Positions 1 to 5,521 of a stretch of DNA of 5,522 bases are shown in pieces (within the stretch, counting starts at the first letter, position 1; each line of letters opens with the position of its first letter). Location: assembly GCA_038213005.1 (NCBI GenBank), contig JBBQTU010000250.1:1-5522 (forward strand), read 5' to 3'. Under the pieces are notes generated by a model. It saw only the letters and a list, made by a program, of their open reading frames with translations. It did not search any database and was not told where the DNA came from. A program made the position numbers and the translations under genes. The stretch comes from JBBQTU01 sp038213005. GTDB lineage: Bacteria > Planctomycetota > Phycisphaerae > Tepidisphaerales > Tepidisphaeraceae.

Positions 1-1287
1 CGGCCCCTCTTCAGTACCGTCCAGTCCACCAGGTGCCACCACGCTCGGCCTCTCCTGGACCATCCCCATTTTGTAGGCGGCCACGATGATCGAGCCGAAC
101 ACCACCAGGTAGATCGCGCCGGCAAACCGCGTGCGGATGTAGACGATGGCGATGCCCAGCAGGCAGAACAGCAGTGCCAGACCGTAGCTGATCAGCACCG
201 TTTGTTTGACACTGAAGCCACGCGCCACCAGTTGGTGATGAATATGCTGCCGGTCGGCGCTGTAGAACGGCCGGCCGTTGACCCAACGCCTGACAAACGC
301 CAGGGCTGTATCCATCACCGGCAGCGCGAAAATCACCATGACCGCCAGGAACCACTTGGATGGCTGTCCCTCGCCCATCAGAATCATCAGGGTGGCGCAG
401 GCGAAGCCCAAAAACATGCTCCCGGTGTCGCCCATGAAAATCGAAGCTGGATTGAAGTTGTACGGGATGAAGCCCAGGACCGAGCCCAGCAGAGCCAAGG
501 CAAGAACGACCCGAATGGCGTCCCAGTTGGTGTTCTGGACGTTATCGGTCGCCGCCAGATGAACCGCCAGAAAGAGGAAGCCGCCTGCGATAATCGCCGT
601 GACACCGCCGCACAGCCCGTCGAGCCCGTCCATCAGATTGGCCGCATTGCAGCACCCCACCACCACCAGCACCACCAGCAGGCAACTGCTGATCTGGAGA
701 ACCCACTCGGGGAAAAAGGTCGGTGTTCCTTGCATCGGCCATCCGCCAAAGAGCCACTGCACCACGTGCAGCACCGGCTCAGCACTGGGCCTGAACAGCG
801 CCGAGGCCATTCGCTGGCCCACCGGTTCCAGGAAAGACACGGCACAGCGGGTGCCGATGCCGCTGGCCAGCAGACACACCGCACCGAAGACCTGCCCGAC
901 GATCTTCACTCGCGGGCGCATGCCCAGCACGTCATCCCACAGGCCCAGCAGCACGATGACACAGGCCCCGGCCACGATGCCGAATCCGATCATGACATGC
1001 CCCGGCCAGCCAACCTCCTGCCGATGCAGCGGGAGAAACTGGCTGATCGCCAGTCCCGACATCCACCCAAGGAAAACCGCAATCCCGCCCAGGTACGCCA
1101 CCGGCGTCTTGTGCATTTTACGGATGCCGTCCGGCTGGTCGATGATCCCGTAATAGATCGCCACCATTCGCATCGTTGGGGTAAAGGCGAAGGAAACCAG
1201 GAACGCGGCATAGAAGACGTAGATGTACGGCGCCAGAACGTCGCCCATCGCAAACGCCGCGTTCTGCGCCAATAAGCTCAATGTCAT
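1..1287 (-). CDS. WecA/TagO-type undecaprenyl-phosphate HexNAc-1-phosphate transferase, 3' end outside window
   Basis: Membrane enzyme of the polyprenyl-phosphate N-acetylhexosamine-1-phosphate transferase family (glycosyltransferase group 4, MraY/WecA superfamily). It transfers a sugar-1-phosphate from a UDP-HexNAc to undecaprenyl phosphate on the cytoplasmic face, the first committed step of O-antigen, teichoic acid or exopolysaccharide assembly. 429 codons are visible and there is no stop before the window edge. Seen in order: hydrophobic segment ~19-36; substrate motif RKMHKTP with YLGG (~56-68); Asp pair LWDDVLG (D118-D119); NAANLMDGLDGL (214-225, D220/D223); IFMGDTGS (283-290); and HIHHQL (348-353), the HxHH signature of WecA-like rather than MraY enzymes. 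Further hydrophobic helices lie at ~101-116, 200-213, 229-243, 258-275, 313-330, 364-384 and 390-405. A loop of about 50 residues (~145-195) looks longer than in E. coli WecA. ATG at 1287 is chosen because AGAGG (1298-1294) lies 6 nt upstream and an in-frame TAG sits just before it. The exact sugar cannot be told. It is divergent from gmd. Confidence 0.93.
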   Translation of the reverse strand, partial: MTLSLLAQNAAFAMGDVLAPYIYVFYAAFLVSFAFTPTMRMVAIYYGIIDQPDGIRKMHKTPVAYLGGIAVFLGWMSGLAISQFLPLHRQEVGWPGHVMIGFGIVAGACVIVLLGLWDDVLGMRPRVKIVGQVFGAVCLLASGIGTRCAVSFLEPVGQRMASALFRPSAEPVLHVVQWLFGGWPMQGTPTFFPEWVLQISSCLLVVLVVVGCCNAANLMDGLDGLCGGVTAIIAGGFLFLAVHLAATDNVQNTNWDAIRVVLALALLGSVLGFIPYNFNPASIFMGDTGSMFLGFACATLMILMGEGQPSKWFLAVMVIFALPVMDTALAFVRRWVNGRPFYSADRQHIHHQLVARGFSVKQTVLISYGLALLFCLLGIAIVYIRTRFAGAIYLVVFGSIIVAAYKMGMVQERPSVVAPGGLDGTEEGP

Positions 1288-1293
1288 CGATAG

Positions 1294-1298
1294 CCTCT
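1294..1298 (-). promoter_or_regulatory. Ribosome binding site of the WecA-like gene
   Basis: AGAGG on the minus strand, 6 nt before ATG 1287. With the in-frame TAG immediately upstream it fixes the start codon. Confidence 0.6.
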
Positions 1299-1502
1299 AA
1301 GTGTGCTCTGCGGGCTCAACGCCAGTTTGAAAGGCGTTGCACGGTCCCTATCTTCCGCAGTTCCGGCCTCCGGCTCAAGTCCTTTGGGCCGTGATTGCCA
1401 AAGCCGCGGCCAGAATGGCAAGTAGATGCGCCGCTTGGTCTATGGATTTTGACCGCCAGACCGCTATCATCCGCCCCACGGCAACGACCACTGAACCTTT
1501 GC

Positions 1503-1507
1503 AGGAG
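1503..1507 (+). promoter_or_regulatory. Ribosome binding site of gmd
   Basis: AGGAG, 5 nt before the ATG at 1513. It supports that start, which also places the Rossmann glycine motif at the expected distance from the N-terminus. Confidence 0.65.
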
Positions 1508-1512
1508 CGTGC

Positions 1513-2544
1513 ATGGAGACATCGAATCGCAAGAAGGCGTTGATCACCGGAATCACCGGGCAGGATGGCTCGTATCTCAGCGAACTGCTGCTGGAAAAAG
1601 GCTATGAAGTCCACGGCATGATCCGCCGCAGCAGTTCGTTTAACACCGACCGCATCGAGCATCTCTACAGCGACCCGCACGAGGCCCAGGCTCGGCTCTT
1701 CCTGCACTTTGGCGATCTGACCGATGGCATGGGCATGCGCGAAGTGCTCACCCGCGTTCAGCCGGATGAGGTCTACAACCTCGCCGCCCAGTCCCACGTG
1801 CGCGTGAGCTTTGACCAGCCTATCTACACCGTGCAGACCGACGCCCTGGGCACCATCAACCTGCTCGAGGCCATTCGCGACACCGGCCGACCCATCCGCT
1901 TCTATCAGGCGTCCAGCAGCGAGATGTACGGCAAGGTGGTCGAGACGCCGCAGACCGAATCGACGCCGTTCTACCCCCGCAGCCCCTACGCGTGCGCCAA
2001 GGTCTACAGTTTCTGGCAGACCCTCAACTATCGCGAAGCCTACGGCATGTTCTGCTGCAACGGCATCCTCTTTAACCACGAGAGCCCAAGGCGTGGCGAG
2101 ACGTTTGTCACCCGCAAAATCACCCGCGCGGCCGGGCGTATCAAAGAAGGCCTGCAGGACAAGCTTTACCTCGGTAACCTCGACGCCAAGCGCGACTGGG
2201 GCTTTGCCGGCGACTACGTCCAGGCCATGTGGCTGATGCTCCAGCAGGACAAGTGCGATGACTATGTCGTCGCCACCGGCGAAACACACAGTGTTCGCGA
2301 ATTCCTTGACGAAGTCTTTGGCCACCTCGGCCTGGACTGGCACAAGCACGTGGAGGTGGACCCGCGCTACTTCCGCCCCACCGAAGTGGACCTGCTCCTG
2401 GGCAGCCCGGCCAAAGCCGCGCGTGAACTCAAATGGACGCCCAAGGTGAGTTTCAAACAACTGGCCCAGATGATGACCGATTCCGACTGGCGATTTGCCC
2501 GTCGTGAGCGGCTGGTGAAGGAACAGGAAGGCAAACTCGGCTGA
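1513..2544 (+). CDS. gmd: GDP-mannose 4,6-dehydratase
   Basis: Converts GDP-D-mannose to GDP-4-keto-6-deoxy-D-mannose with NADP(H), the first step to GDP-L-fucose, GDP-rhamnose and related deoxyhexoses, in the cytoplasm. 343 residues, close to the usual ~350-370. It is an extended short-chain dehydrogenase/reductase. Seen: nucleotide-binding GITGQDG (G13, G16, G19); the RRSSSFNTDRI segment typical of Gmd (~38-48); GDLTD (67-71); NLAAQSHV (89-96); active-site SSSEMYG with S135 and E137, where E. coli has Thr and Glu; catalytic YACAK (Y159, K163); the near-invariant NHESPRRGETFVTRK (188-202); and the RPTEVDLLLG nucleotide-sugar segment (~288-297). All expected catalytic positions are filled, S135 being a conservative change, so the enzyme should be active. 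The next plus-strand gene is the partner enzyme Fcl, so the pair makes GDP-L-fucose. The start is supported by AGGAG 5 nt upstream. Confidence 0.97.
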   Translation: METSNRKKALITGITGQDGSYLSELLLEKGYEVHGMIRRSSSFNTDRIEHLYSDPHEAQARLFLHFGDLTDGMGMREVLTRVQPDEVYNLAAQSHVRVSFDQPIYTVQTDALGTINLLEAIRDTGRPIRFYQASSSEMYGKVVETPQTESTPFYPRSPYACAKVYSFWQTLNYREAYGMFCCNGILFNHESPRRGETFVTRKITRAAGRIKEGLQDKLYLGNLDAKRDWGFAGDYVQAMWLMLQQDKCDDYVVATGETHSVREFLDEVFGHLGLDWHKHVEVDPRYFRPTEVDLLLGSPAKAARELKWTPKVSFKQLAQMMTDSDWRFARRERLVKEQEGKLG

Positions 2545-2560
2545 ATGCGCCTCTCTCTCT

Positions 2561-2618
2561 CCCCTCCAGGGAGGCCCAAAGGTTTTTCCCCTCCCCCTTG
2601 GGGGAGGTTGGGAGGGGG
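2561..2618. repeat. C/G-rich palindromic repeat between gmd and fcl
   Basis: Five alternating pyrimidine and purine blocks: CCCCTCC (2561-2567), GGGAGG (2569-2574), CCCCTCCCCC (2588-2597), GGGGGAGG (2600-2607) and GGGAGGGGG (2610-2618), preceded by a short CT run (2551-2560). They can fold in more than one way. The strongest stem is CCTCCCCC (2590-2597) with GGGGGAGG (2600-2607), perfect over 8 bp apart from the unavoidable loss of inner pairs to make a loop. CCTCC/GGAGG (2563-2574) forms another. The make-up resembles dispersed intergenic palindromes (REP-like) common in GC-rich genomes, but copy number cannot be seen from one window. A T5 run (2583-2587) follows the first small stem by 8 nt, so weak or partial termination between the genes is possible. 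Confidence 0.6.
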
Positions 2619-2660
2619 CTAGAGCCCCACGGACCAACTTGTAACGCACTGAACCGACAC

Positions 2661-2664
2661 GGAG
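2661..2664 (+). promoter_or_regulatory. Ribosome binding site deciding the fcl start
   Basis: GGAG, 8 nt before ATG 2673. The frame stays open upstream to 2598, but that stretch encodes the repeat and lacks family similarity, so the start is placed at 2673. Confidence 0.6.
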
Positions 2665-2672
2665 AATCAGTC

Positions 2673-3614
2673 ATGCAAATCGCACACACAGATCGCATCG
2701 TCGTCACCGGCGGGGCCGGCTTTCTCGGCTCGTTTCTGCTTGCCCGGCTCAAGTCACAAGGCTACACCAACCTCTTCGTTCCGAAGTTCGAGGACTTCGA
2801 CCTCACCAAAGAAGCCGACGTCGAGCGTCTCTACGCCCAAACGACCCCGGCCGCGGTCATCCACCTGGCCGCCGAGGTTGGCGGCATCGGCGCCAATCGC
2901 GACAACCCCGGCCGATTCTTCTACTCCAACATGGCTATGGGTCTGCACCTGATCGAGCACGCTCGCCGCAACAACCTCAAGAAGTTCGTGCAGGTCGGCA
3001 CCATCTGCGCCTACCCCAAGTTCACTCCCGTCCCCTTCAAGGAAGCTGACCTGTGGAACGGCTATCCCGAAGAGACCAACGCCCCCTACGGCATCGCCAA
3101 GAAGGCCTTGCTGGTGATGTGCCAGGCTTACCGGCAGCAATATGGTCTCAACGCCATCTACCTGCTCCCGGTCAACCTCTACGGCCCGCGCGATAACTTC
3201 AACCCGAGCACCAGCCACGTGATTCCCGCCCTGGTCCGCAAGTGCGTTGAGGCCCGCCACCGGAGCGCCCCCTTCATCGAAGCATGGGGCACCGGGTCGG
3301 CCAGCCGCGAATTTCTCTATGCCCAGGATGCGGCCGAGGGACTCGTTCTGGCACTGGAGAAATACGACTCATCCGAGCCGATGAACCTCGGCTCTGGGCG
3401 CGAAATCTCCATTCGCAACCTCACCACCCTGATCGCCTACCTCACGGGTTTTTCAGGCGAGATCCGCTGGGACCCCTCCAAGCCCGACGGCCAGCCGCGC
3501 CGCTGCCTGGACGTCTCACGCGCCAAAGAGGCGATTGGCTTTGTCGCCAAAACGCCTTTTGAGGAAGGCCTGCGACAGACGATCCAGTGGTTCGAGGAAA
3601 ACTTCGCGGCCTGA
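2673..3614 (+). CDS. fcl: GDP-L-fucose synthase (GDP-4-keto-6-deoxymannose 3,5-epimerase/4-reductase)
   Basis: Epimerises GDP-4-keto-6-deoxy-D-mannose at C3 and C5, then reduces C4 with NADPH to give GDP-L-fucose, using the product of the upstream gmd. 313 residues, near the usual ~310-325. Seen: Rossmann motif TGGAGFLG (12-19); DFDLTK (~41-46); IHLAAEVGGIGANR (63-76), the family's AA-VGGI-AN block; active-site GTICAYPK (109-116) with T110 where E. coli has Ser107, and C112 matching Cys109; APYGIAKK with Y139 and K143; PVNLYGPRDNFNP (166-178); and SHVIPALVRK with H182 matching His179. The C-terminal substrate domain has WGTGSASREFLY (205-216) and NLGSGREISI (238-247). It begins 128 nt after gmd on the same strand, probably in one transcript despite the repeat between them. 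It ends 46 nt before the stop of the converging methyltransferase gene. That gap shows no clear terminator, only a GGCGCGCC palindrome (3643-3650). Confidence 0.95.
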   Translation: MQIAHTDRIVVTGGAGFLGSFLLARLKSQGYTNLFVPKFEDFDLTKEADVERLYAQTTPAAVIHLAAEVGGIGANRDNPGRFFYSNMAMGLHLIEHARRNNLKKFVQVGTICAYPKFTPVPFKEADLWNGYPEETNAPYGIAKKALLVMCQAYRQQYGLNAIYLLPVNLYGPRDNFNPSTSHVIPALVRKCVEARHRSAPFIEAWGTGSASREFLYAQDAAEGLVLALEKYDSSEPMNLGSGREISIRNLTTLIAYLTGFSGEIRWDPSKPDGQPRRCLDVSRAKEAIGFVAKTPFEEGLRQTIQWFEENFAA

Positions 3615-3660
3615 GGAGCCGGCCGACCCGCCGCTCCCGCCCGGCGCGCCGTTATGCCTG

Positions 3661-4539
3661 TCAGCTTCCAGTCGCGTAAAGAATGTTCCCCTGACGGGCG
3701 ATGCCGTCGATCTGGTCCGCCCCGGTGAGTTCCTGGTGTCGCCAACCGATCCACCAGGCTCGGTAGTCCGGGCGCAGTGACTGGAGATACCGCAGAAGGT
3801 CGCCACAGCGGTAACCTGCACCGGCCGCCGCGGTCACCTGATTATGCTCAATGACCAGCTTTGGAGGCTGCTGGCGCCTGAACCACGGCTCCATGCCCTT
3901 CAGCGCCGACAACTCGGCACCTTCGACATCCATTTTCACCACGTCAGGGCATTCGGCGACCACGTCCGCCAGGCGCTGGCAGCGCACCGTGAACTCGCGA
4001 GCCGCGCCTTGCGGGACGACCACAGTGCTCGCCATCCCATGGTTGGCACCAGCCCCATCGGGATGCCATAAACGCAGCTCGCCCGAATGATCCGACGCTG
4101 CGACGGGATGGACCTTCACCTTGCCGTCAAAACCATTGGCGACCAGATTCGCTTGAAGACGCTGGCGATTCAGAGGATCCGGCTCGACCGAGTCAACCCG
4201 ACCGCCGGGCCCCACCCAGCGTGCAGCCAGGAGCGAGAAATAGCCCAGATTGGCCCCGACATCGAGTAGCGCCGTGCCCGCAGGCAGCAGTTGGCGTAAG
4301 GTTCGACACGTGTCGAGTTCATAGAGCCCCACCGCCATGCAGCAGTCGGGATAGGTGGCCAGGTCCAGATTCAGGGCAATCCCGCCAGGAACGGCAAAGG
4401 ACCCTTGCCAGTCGGCGCGAGGGACCAATCGCCTCGCGGCACAGACCAGCCGATAGCCGCCTCGCTCGGTCGGAGCGACGTACGAATAGAGCGATAACGG
4501 CAAGAGCCCAAGATGCGAAACGGTCACCGGTGGATTCAC
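3661..4539 (-). CDS. FkbM-family SAM-dependent methyltransferase
   Basis: 292 residues. FkbM-family enzymes are class I methyltransferases that mostly O-methylate sugars or small molecules; in glycan loci they usually methylate a sugar hydroxyl. Seen: an N-terminal region with NLDLATYPDCCMAVGLYE (~57-74), the usual FkbM lead-in; SAM motif I LLDVGANLGYFSLLAA (91-106); acidic loop SVEPDP (117-122); PVAASDHSGELRLW (~145-158); VKMDVEGAELSALKGM (201-216), the FkbM hallmark with D204 and E206; KLVIEHN (227-233); and a C-terminal NILYA (285-289). The start is GTG at 4539. No nearby ATG exists, the GTG overlaps the stop of the upstream small ORF as GTGA, and an AAGGGGGG Shine-Dalgarno-like run lies 9 nt upstream. 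That run can be buried in a hairpin (see 4541-4553), which suggests translational coupling. Acceptor unknown; O-methylation of a glycan residue is inferred from context. Confidence 0.9.
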   Translation of the reverse strand: MNPPVTVSHLGLLPLSLYSYVAPTERGGYRLVCAARRLVPRADWQGSFAVPGGIALNLDLATYPDCCMAVGLYELDTCRTLRQLLPAGTALLDVGANLGYFSLLAARWVGPGGRVDSVEPDPLNRQRLQANLVANGFDGKVKVHPVAASDHSGELRLWHPDGAGANHGMASTVVVPQGAAREFTVRCQRLADVVAECPDVVKMDVEGAELSALKGMEPWFRRQQPPKLVIEHNQVTAAAGAGYRCGDLLRYLQSLRPDYRAWWIGWRHQELTGADQIDGIARQGNILYATGS

Positions 4540-4673
4540 TGGGGGCTGCCCCCCTTCAGGAACAACACCAGAGCCTCGACGAAATGCTCTGCCTCCAAGA
4601 GCAACCTGGAAGCATCTTCTGTCGACACGGGATGAAGCTCCTGCATCAGAACGTCTTGGTCGGACGACCTCAT
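4536..4673 (-). CDS. 45-residue ORF, likely C-terminal remnant of a HEPN-domain partner protein
   Basis: The ATG at 4673 overlaps the stop of the MNT gene (ATGA), and GAGGG lies 9 nt upstream, so translation is plausible. The 45-residue product ends in KGGSPQ. Its middle, roughly VSTEDASRLLLEAEHFVEAL (16-35), reads like the last helix of HEPN-domain proteins that follow MNT genes, where an acidic stretch like 'EEDAEELLEEAEEFVEAI' is common; that comparison is from memory, not a search. Full HEPN partners are about 110-140 residues, so some 70-90 N-terminal residues, including the four-helix core, appear to be missing. The simplest reading is an internal deletion that kept the start overlap and the tail. 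A full HEPN toxin activity is not expected. It may survive because its translation opens the fkbM start, which it overlaps by GTGA. It could instead be an unrelated small protein. Confidence 0.5.
   Translation of the reverse strand: MRSSDQDVLMQELHPVSTEDASRLLLEAEHFVEALVLFLKGGSPQ
4541..4553 (-). promoter_or_regulatory. Hairpin masking the fkbM Shine-Dalgarno
   Basis: In the minus-strand mRNA, GGGGG (4553-4549), loop CAG, CCCCC (4545-4541) form a 5-bp all-GC stem one nucleotide before the GTG start at 4539. The G run is also the only Shine-Dalgarno candidate. A ribosome finishing the 45-codon ORF (stop 4538-4536) would melt the stem, so fkbM translation is probably coupled to it. The pairing is seen; the regulation is inferred. 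Confidence 0.45.
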
Positions 4674-4993
4674 ACTGTCACGCCCTCGCGCCGAATCGCC
4701 TTGGCCAGGAGGGAAGAACCCGCGGCGCCATGCCGCCAATTCTCGGTGTTCTCTACCAAGGGACTTAGGACGATCCCGCTGCCGAAACTGGCCTCCCACG
4801 CCAACTCCGACACCGACGACTCGATACCCGGCTCTAGCGGTCGGTCAAGCAGCACCAGGACATCCAGGTCGGATCCTTCCTGATGCGTACGACGGGCTCG
4901 CGATCCAAACACCACCAGTTCGCATGGACTGTACCGCGTCTGCAGCAGGTCGCGAAACCGATTGACCAGCGACTGCTCGTGTAAGTCCAGCAT
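4670..4993 (-). CDS. MNT-type nucleotidyltransferase domain protein
   Basis: 107 residues, the usual size of a minimal nucleotidyltransferase (MNT) of the DNA polymerase beta superfamily. Seen: helix ~1-19; VVFGSRARRTHQEGSDLDVLVLL (27-49), which holds the GS signature (G30-S31) and the paired metal-binding aspartates D42 and D44; then GIVLSPLVENTENWRHG (~73-89), where classical MntA proteins carry a third Asp, and REGVTV at the C-terminus. The 'VLSPLV...W...REGV' tail belongs, as I recall, to a common MNT subfamily encoded just before a HEPN-domain gene. In characterised MNT/HEPN pairs the MNT protein is an antitoxin that AMPylates the HEPN toxin. Here the following gene is only a 45-codon stub, so the MNT protein has probably lost its partner. 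Start ATG 4993 has AGGAA 3-4 nt upstream, a tight but usable spacing. It lies 102 nt after the glycosyltransferase on the same strand; its role there is unknown. Confidence 0.85.
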   Translation of the reverse strand: MLDLHEQSLVNRFRDLLQTRYSPCELVVFGSRARRTHQEGSDLDVLVLLDRPLEPGIESSVSELAWEASFGSGIVLSPLVENTENWRHGAAGSSLLAKAIRREGVTV

Positions 4994-5001
4994 AGCTTCC
5001 T

Positions 5002-5007
5002 ATTATA
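5002..5007 (-). promoter_or_regulatory. Consensus-like -10 box (TATAAT) just before the MNT gene
   Basis: Minus-strand TATAAT lies 8 nt before the ATG at 4993, within an AT-rich patch (5001-5040) that stands out from the GC-rich neighbours. No good -35 is seen at 16-18 nt; the best is a 3-of-6 TGGATG. If used, transcription would start at or next to the ATG and give a leaderless message. It may be chance. Confidence 0.3.
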
Positions 5008-5095
5008 CGCGATTAAAATCCCACATCCATTGCAATTGTTGCGCCGCGGACAAGGCAAAGCCTCTGTTCTGCGAGAGCCAATCTTCGATTCATTC

Positions 5096-5521
5096 TCACG
5101 TCCGAGGCACGACCAGCCGCCGGTATAGGTCAATCGTCTGCTCCACCTGTCGCTCGAAGGTTAGGTGCTGGCGAACATGCTGCGCAGCCGCCTGACCCAT
5201 CTCCCGCAGTCGCTCCCGCGGAAGGCTCAGCATCTCCATGGCGGCCGCGATGAAGGCATCATGGTCGATCGCGCACGAGCGGCCGGTCACATCCTCGATG
5301 ATCATCTCCTCTGTCCCGGCCGTTCGGGTTCGAAGCACCGCAGCGCCGCAGCTCATCGCCTCTGCACAGACATATGAGAAACCCTCACGTGCCGATGGAA
5401 GCACAAGAAGATCGGCCGCCTGGTAGACAGGCAGCGGGTCGCATTCGCCCAGCAGACGGACGCAGTCGTGCAGGCCCGACTGGACAATCCGCCGCTCTAG
5501 CGCCGGCCGGTTCGGCCCGTC
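5096..5521 (-). CDS. GT4-type glycosyltransferase, C-terminal part (5' end outside window)
   Basis: The reading frame is open from the right edge to a TGA at 5098-5096, giving 141 visible residues. It is the C-terminal nucleotide-sugar-binding half of a GT-B fold, group 1 (GT4) retaining glycosyltransferase, which moves a sugar from a nucleotide donor to a lipid-linked glycan in the cytoplasm. Seen: DGPNRPALERRI (1-12), the end of the usual 'G-GP-R--LE' stretch; SGLHDCVRLLGE (15-26); VYQAADLLVLPS (32-43); the E-X7-E motif EGFSYVCAE (E46, E54) followed by AMSCGAAVL; AGTEEMI (68-74); and TGR (79-81). Helices to the end include the final TFERQVEQTIDLY, typical of the family's closing helix. Donor, acceptor and linkage cannot be told. 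Context favours a surface polysaccharide, possibly one containing fucose. It precedes the MNT gene by 102 nt on the same strand. Confidence 0.9.
   Translation of the reverse strand, partial: DGPNRPALERRIVQSGLHDCVRLLGECDPLPVYQAADLLVLPSAREGFSYVCAEAMSCGAAVLRTRTAGTEEMIIEDVTGRSCAIDHDAFIAAAMEMLSLPRERLREMGQAAAQHVRQHLTFERQVEQTIDLYRRLVVPRT

Larger units (their letters stand above)
1288..1512. other. Divergent intergenic region between wecA-like gene and gmd, with two inverted repeats
   Basis: These 225 bases separate two divergent genes and should hold promoters for both. No convincing sigma-70 pair is visible: TTGACC at 1449-1454 and TATCAT at 1465-1470 are only 10 nt apart. Two perfect inverted repeats are present: CAACGCC (1317-1323) with GGCGTTG (1333-1339), 9-nt loop; and CTTTGG (1382-1387) with CCAAAG (1398-1403), 10-nt loop. 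Neither is followed by a T run, so operator sites or leader hairpins are likelier than terminators. I see no convincing small gene or known riboswitch here. Confidence 0.5.

Noticed and set aside
600..760. Apparent frameshift in the wecA-like gene, because several partial minus-strand frames cover it
   Set aside because: Reading the complement from ATG 1287 gives one uninterrupted frame of 429 codons to position 1, including the A5 run at 714-718. The gene only lacks its stop because it leaves the window.
202..1275. A 357-codon plus-strand open frame opposite the wecA-like gene
   Set aside because: It is the antisense shadow of a strongly supported gene. Its product is rich in His, Gln and Arg without a recognisable domain, and the minus strand carries every family motif in order.
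1373..1400. Sigma-28-like promoter, from CTCAAGTCC followed by GCCGTGATT
   Set aside because: The -10 part is a poor match to GCCGATAA and the spacing is wrong. The context is not motility related.
1375..2649. A 424-codon minus-strand open frame opposite gmd
   Set aside because: It is a shadow of gmd, as GC-rich codon use keeps the complement open. It has no domain and spans the intergenic repeat.
2598..2672. A 25-codon N-terminal extension of fcl
   Set aside because: It would be encoded by the palindromic repeat, has no good ribosome site, and would push the Rossmann motif too far from the N-terminus.
2754..3260. A 168-codon minus-strand open frame inside fcl
   Set aside because: Antisense shadow of a well-supported enzyme, with low-complexity Val/Gly/Ala/Glu content.
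3615..3660. Bidirectional terminator between the converging fcl and fkbM genes
   Set aside because: Only an 8-bp GGCGCGCC palindrome without loop room or flanking T/A run is present.
4221..4883. A 220-codon plus-strand open frame across the MNT/small ORF/fkbM junctions
   Set aside because: It runs antisense to three minus-strand ORFs, two with clear family motifs, and its Arg/Ser/Pro-rich product shows no domain.
5053..5063. Small hairpin AGGC-AAA-GCCT after the glycosyltransferase stop, as a terminator
   Set aside because: Only 4 bp, with no T run on the transcribed side.
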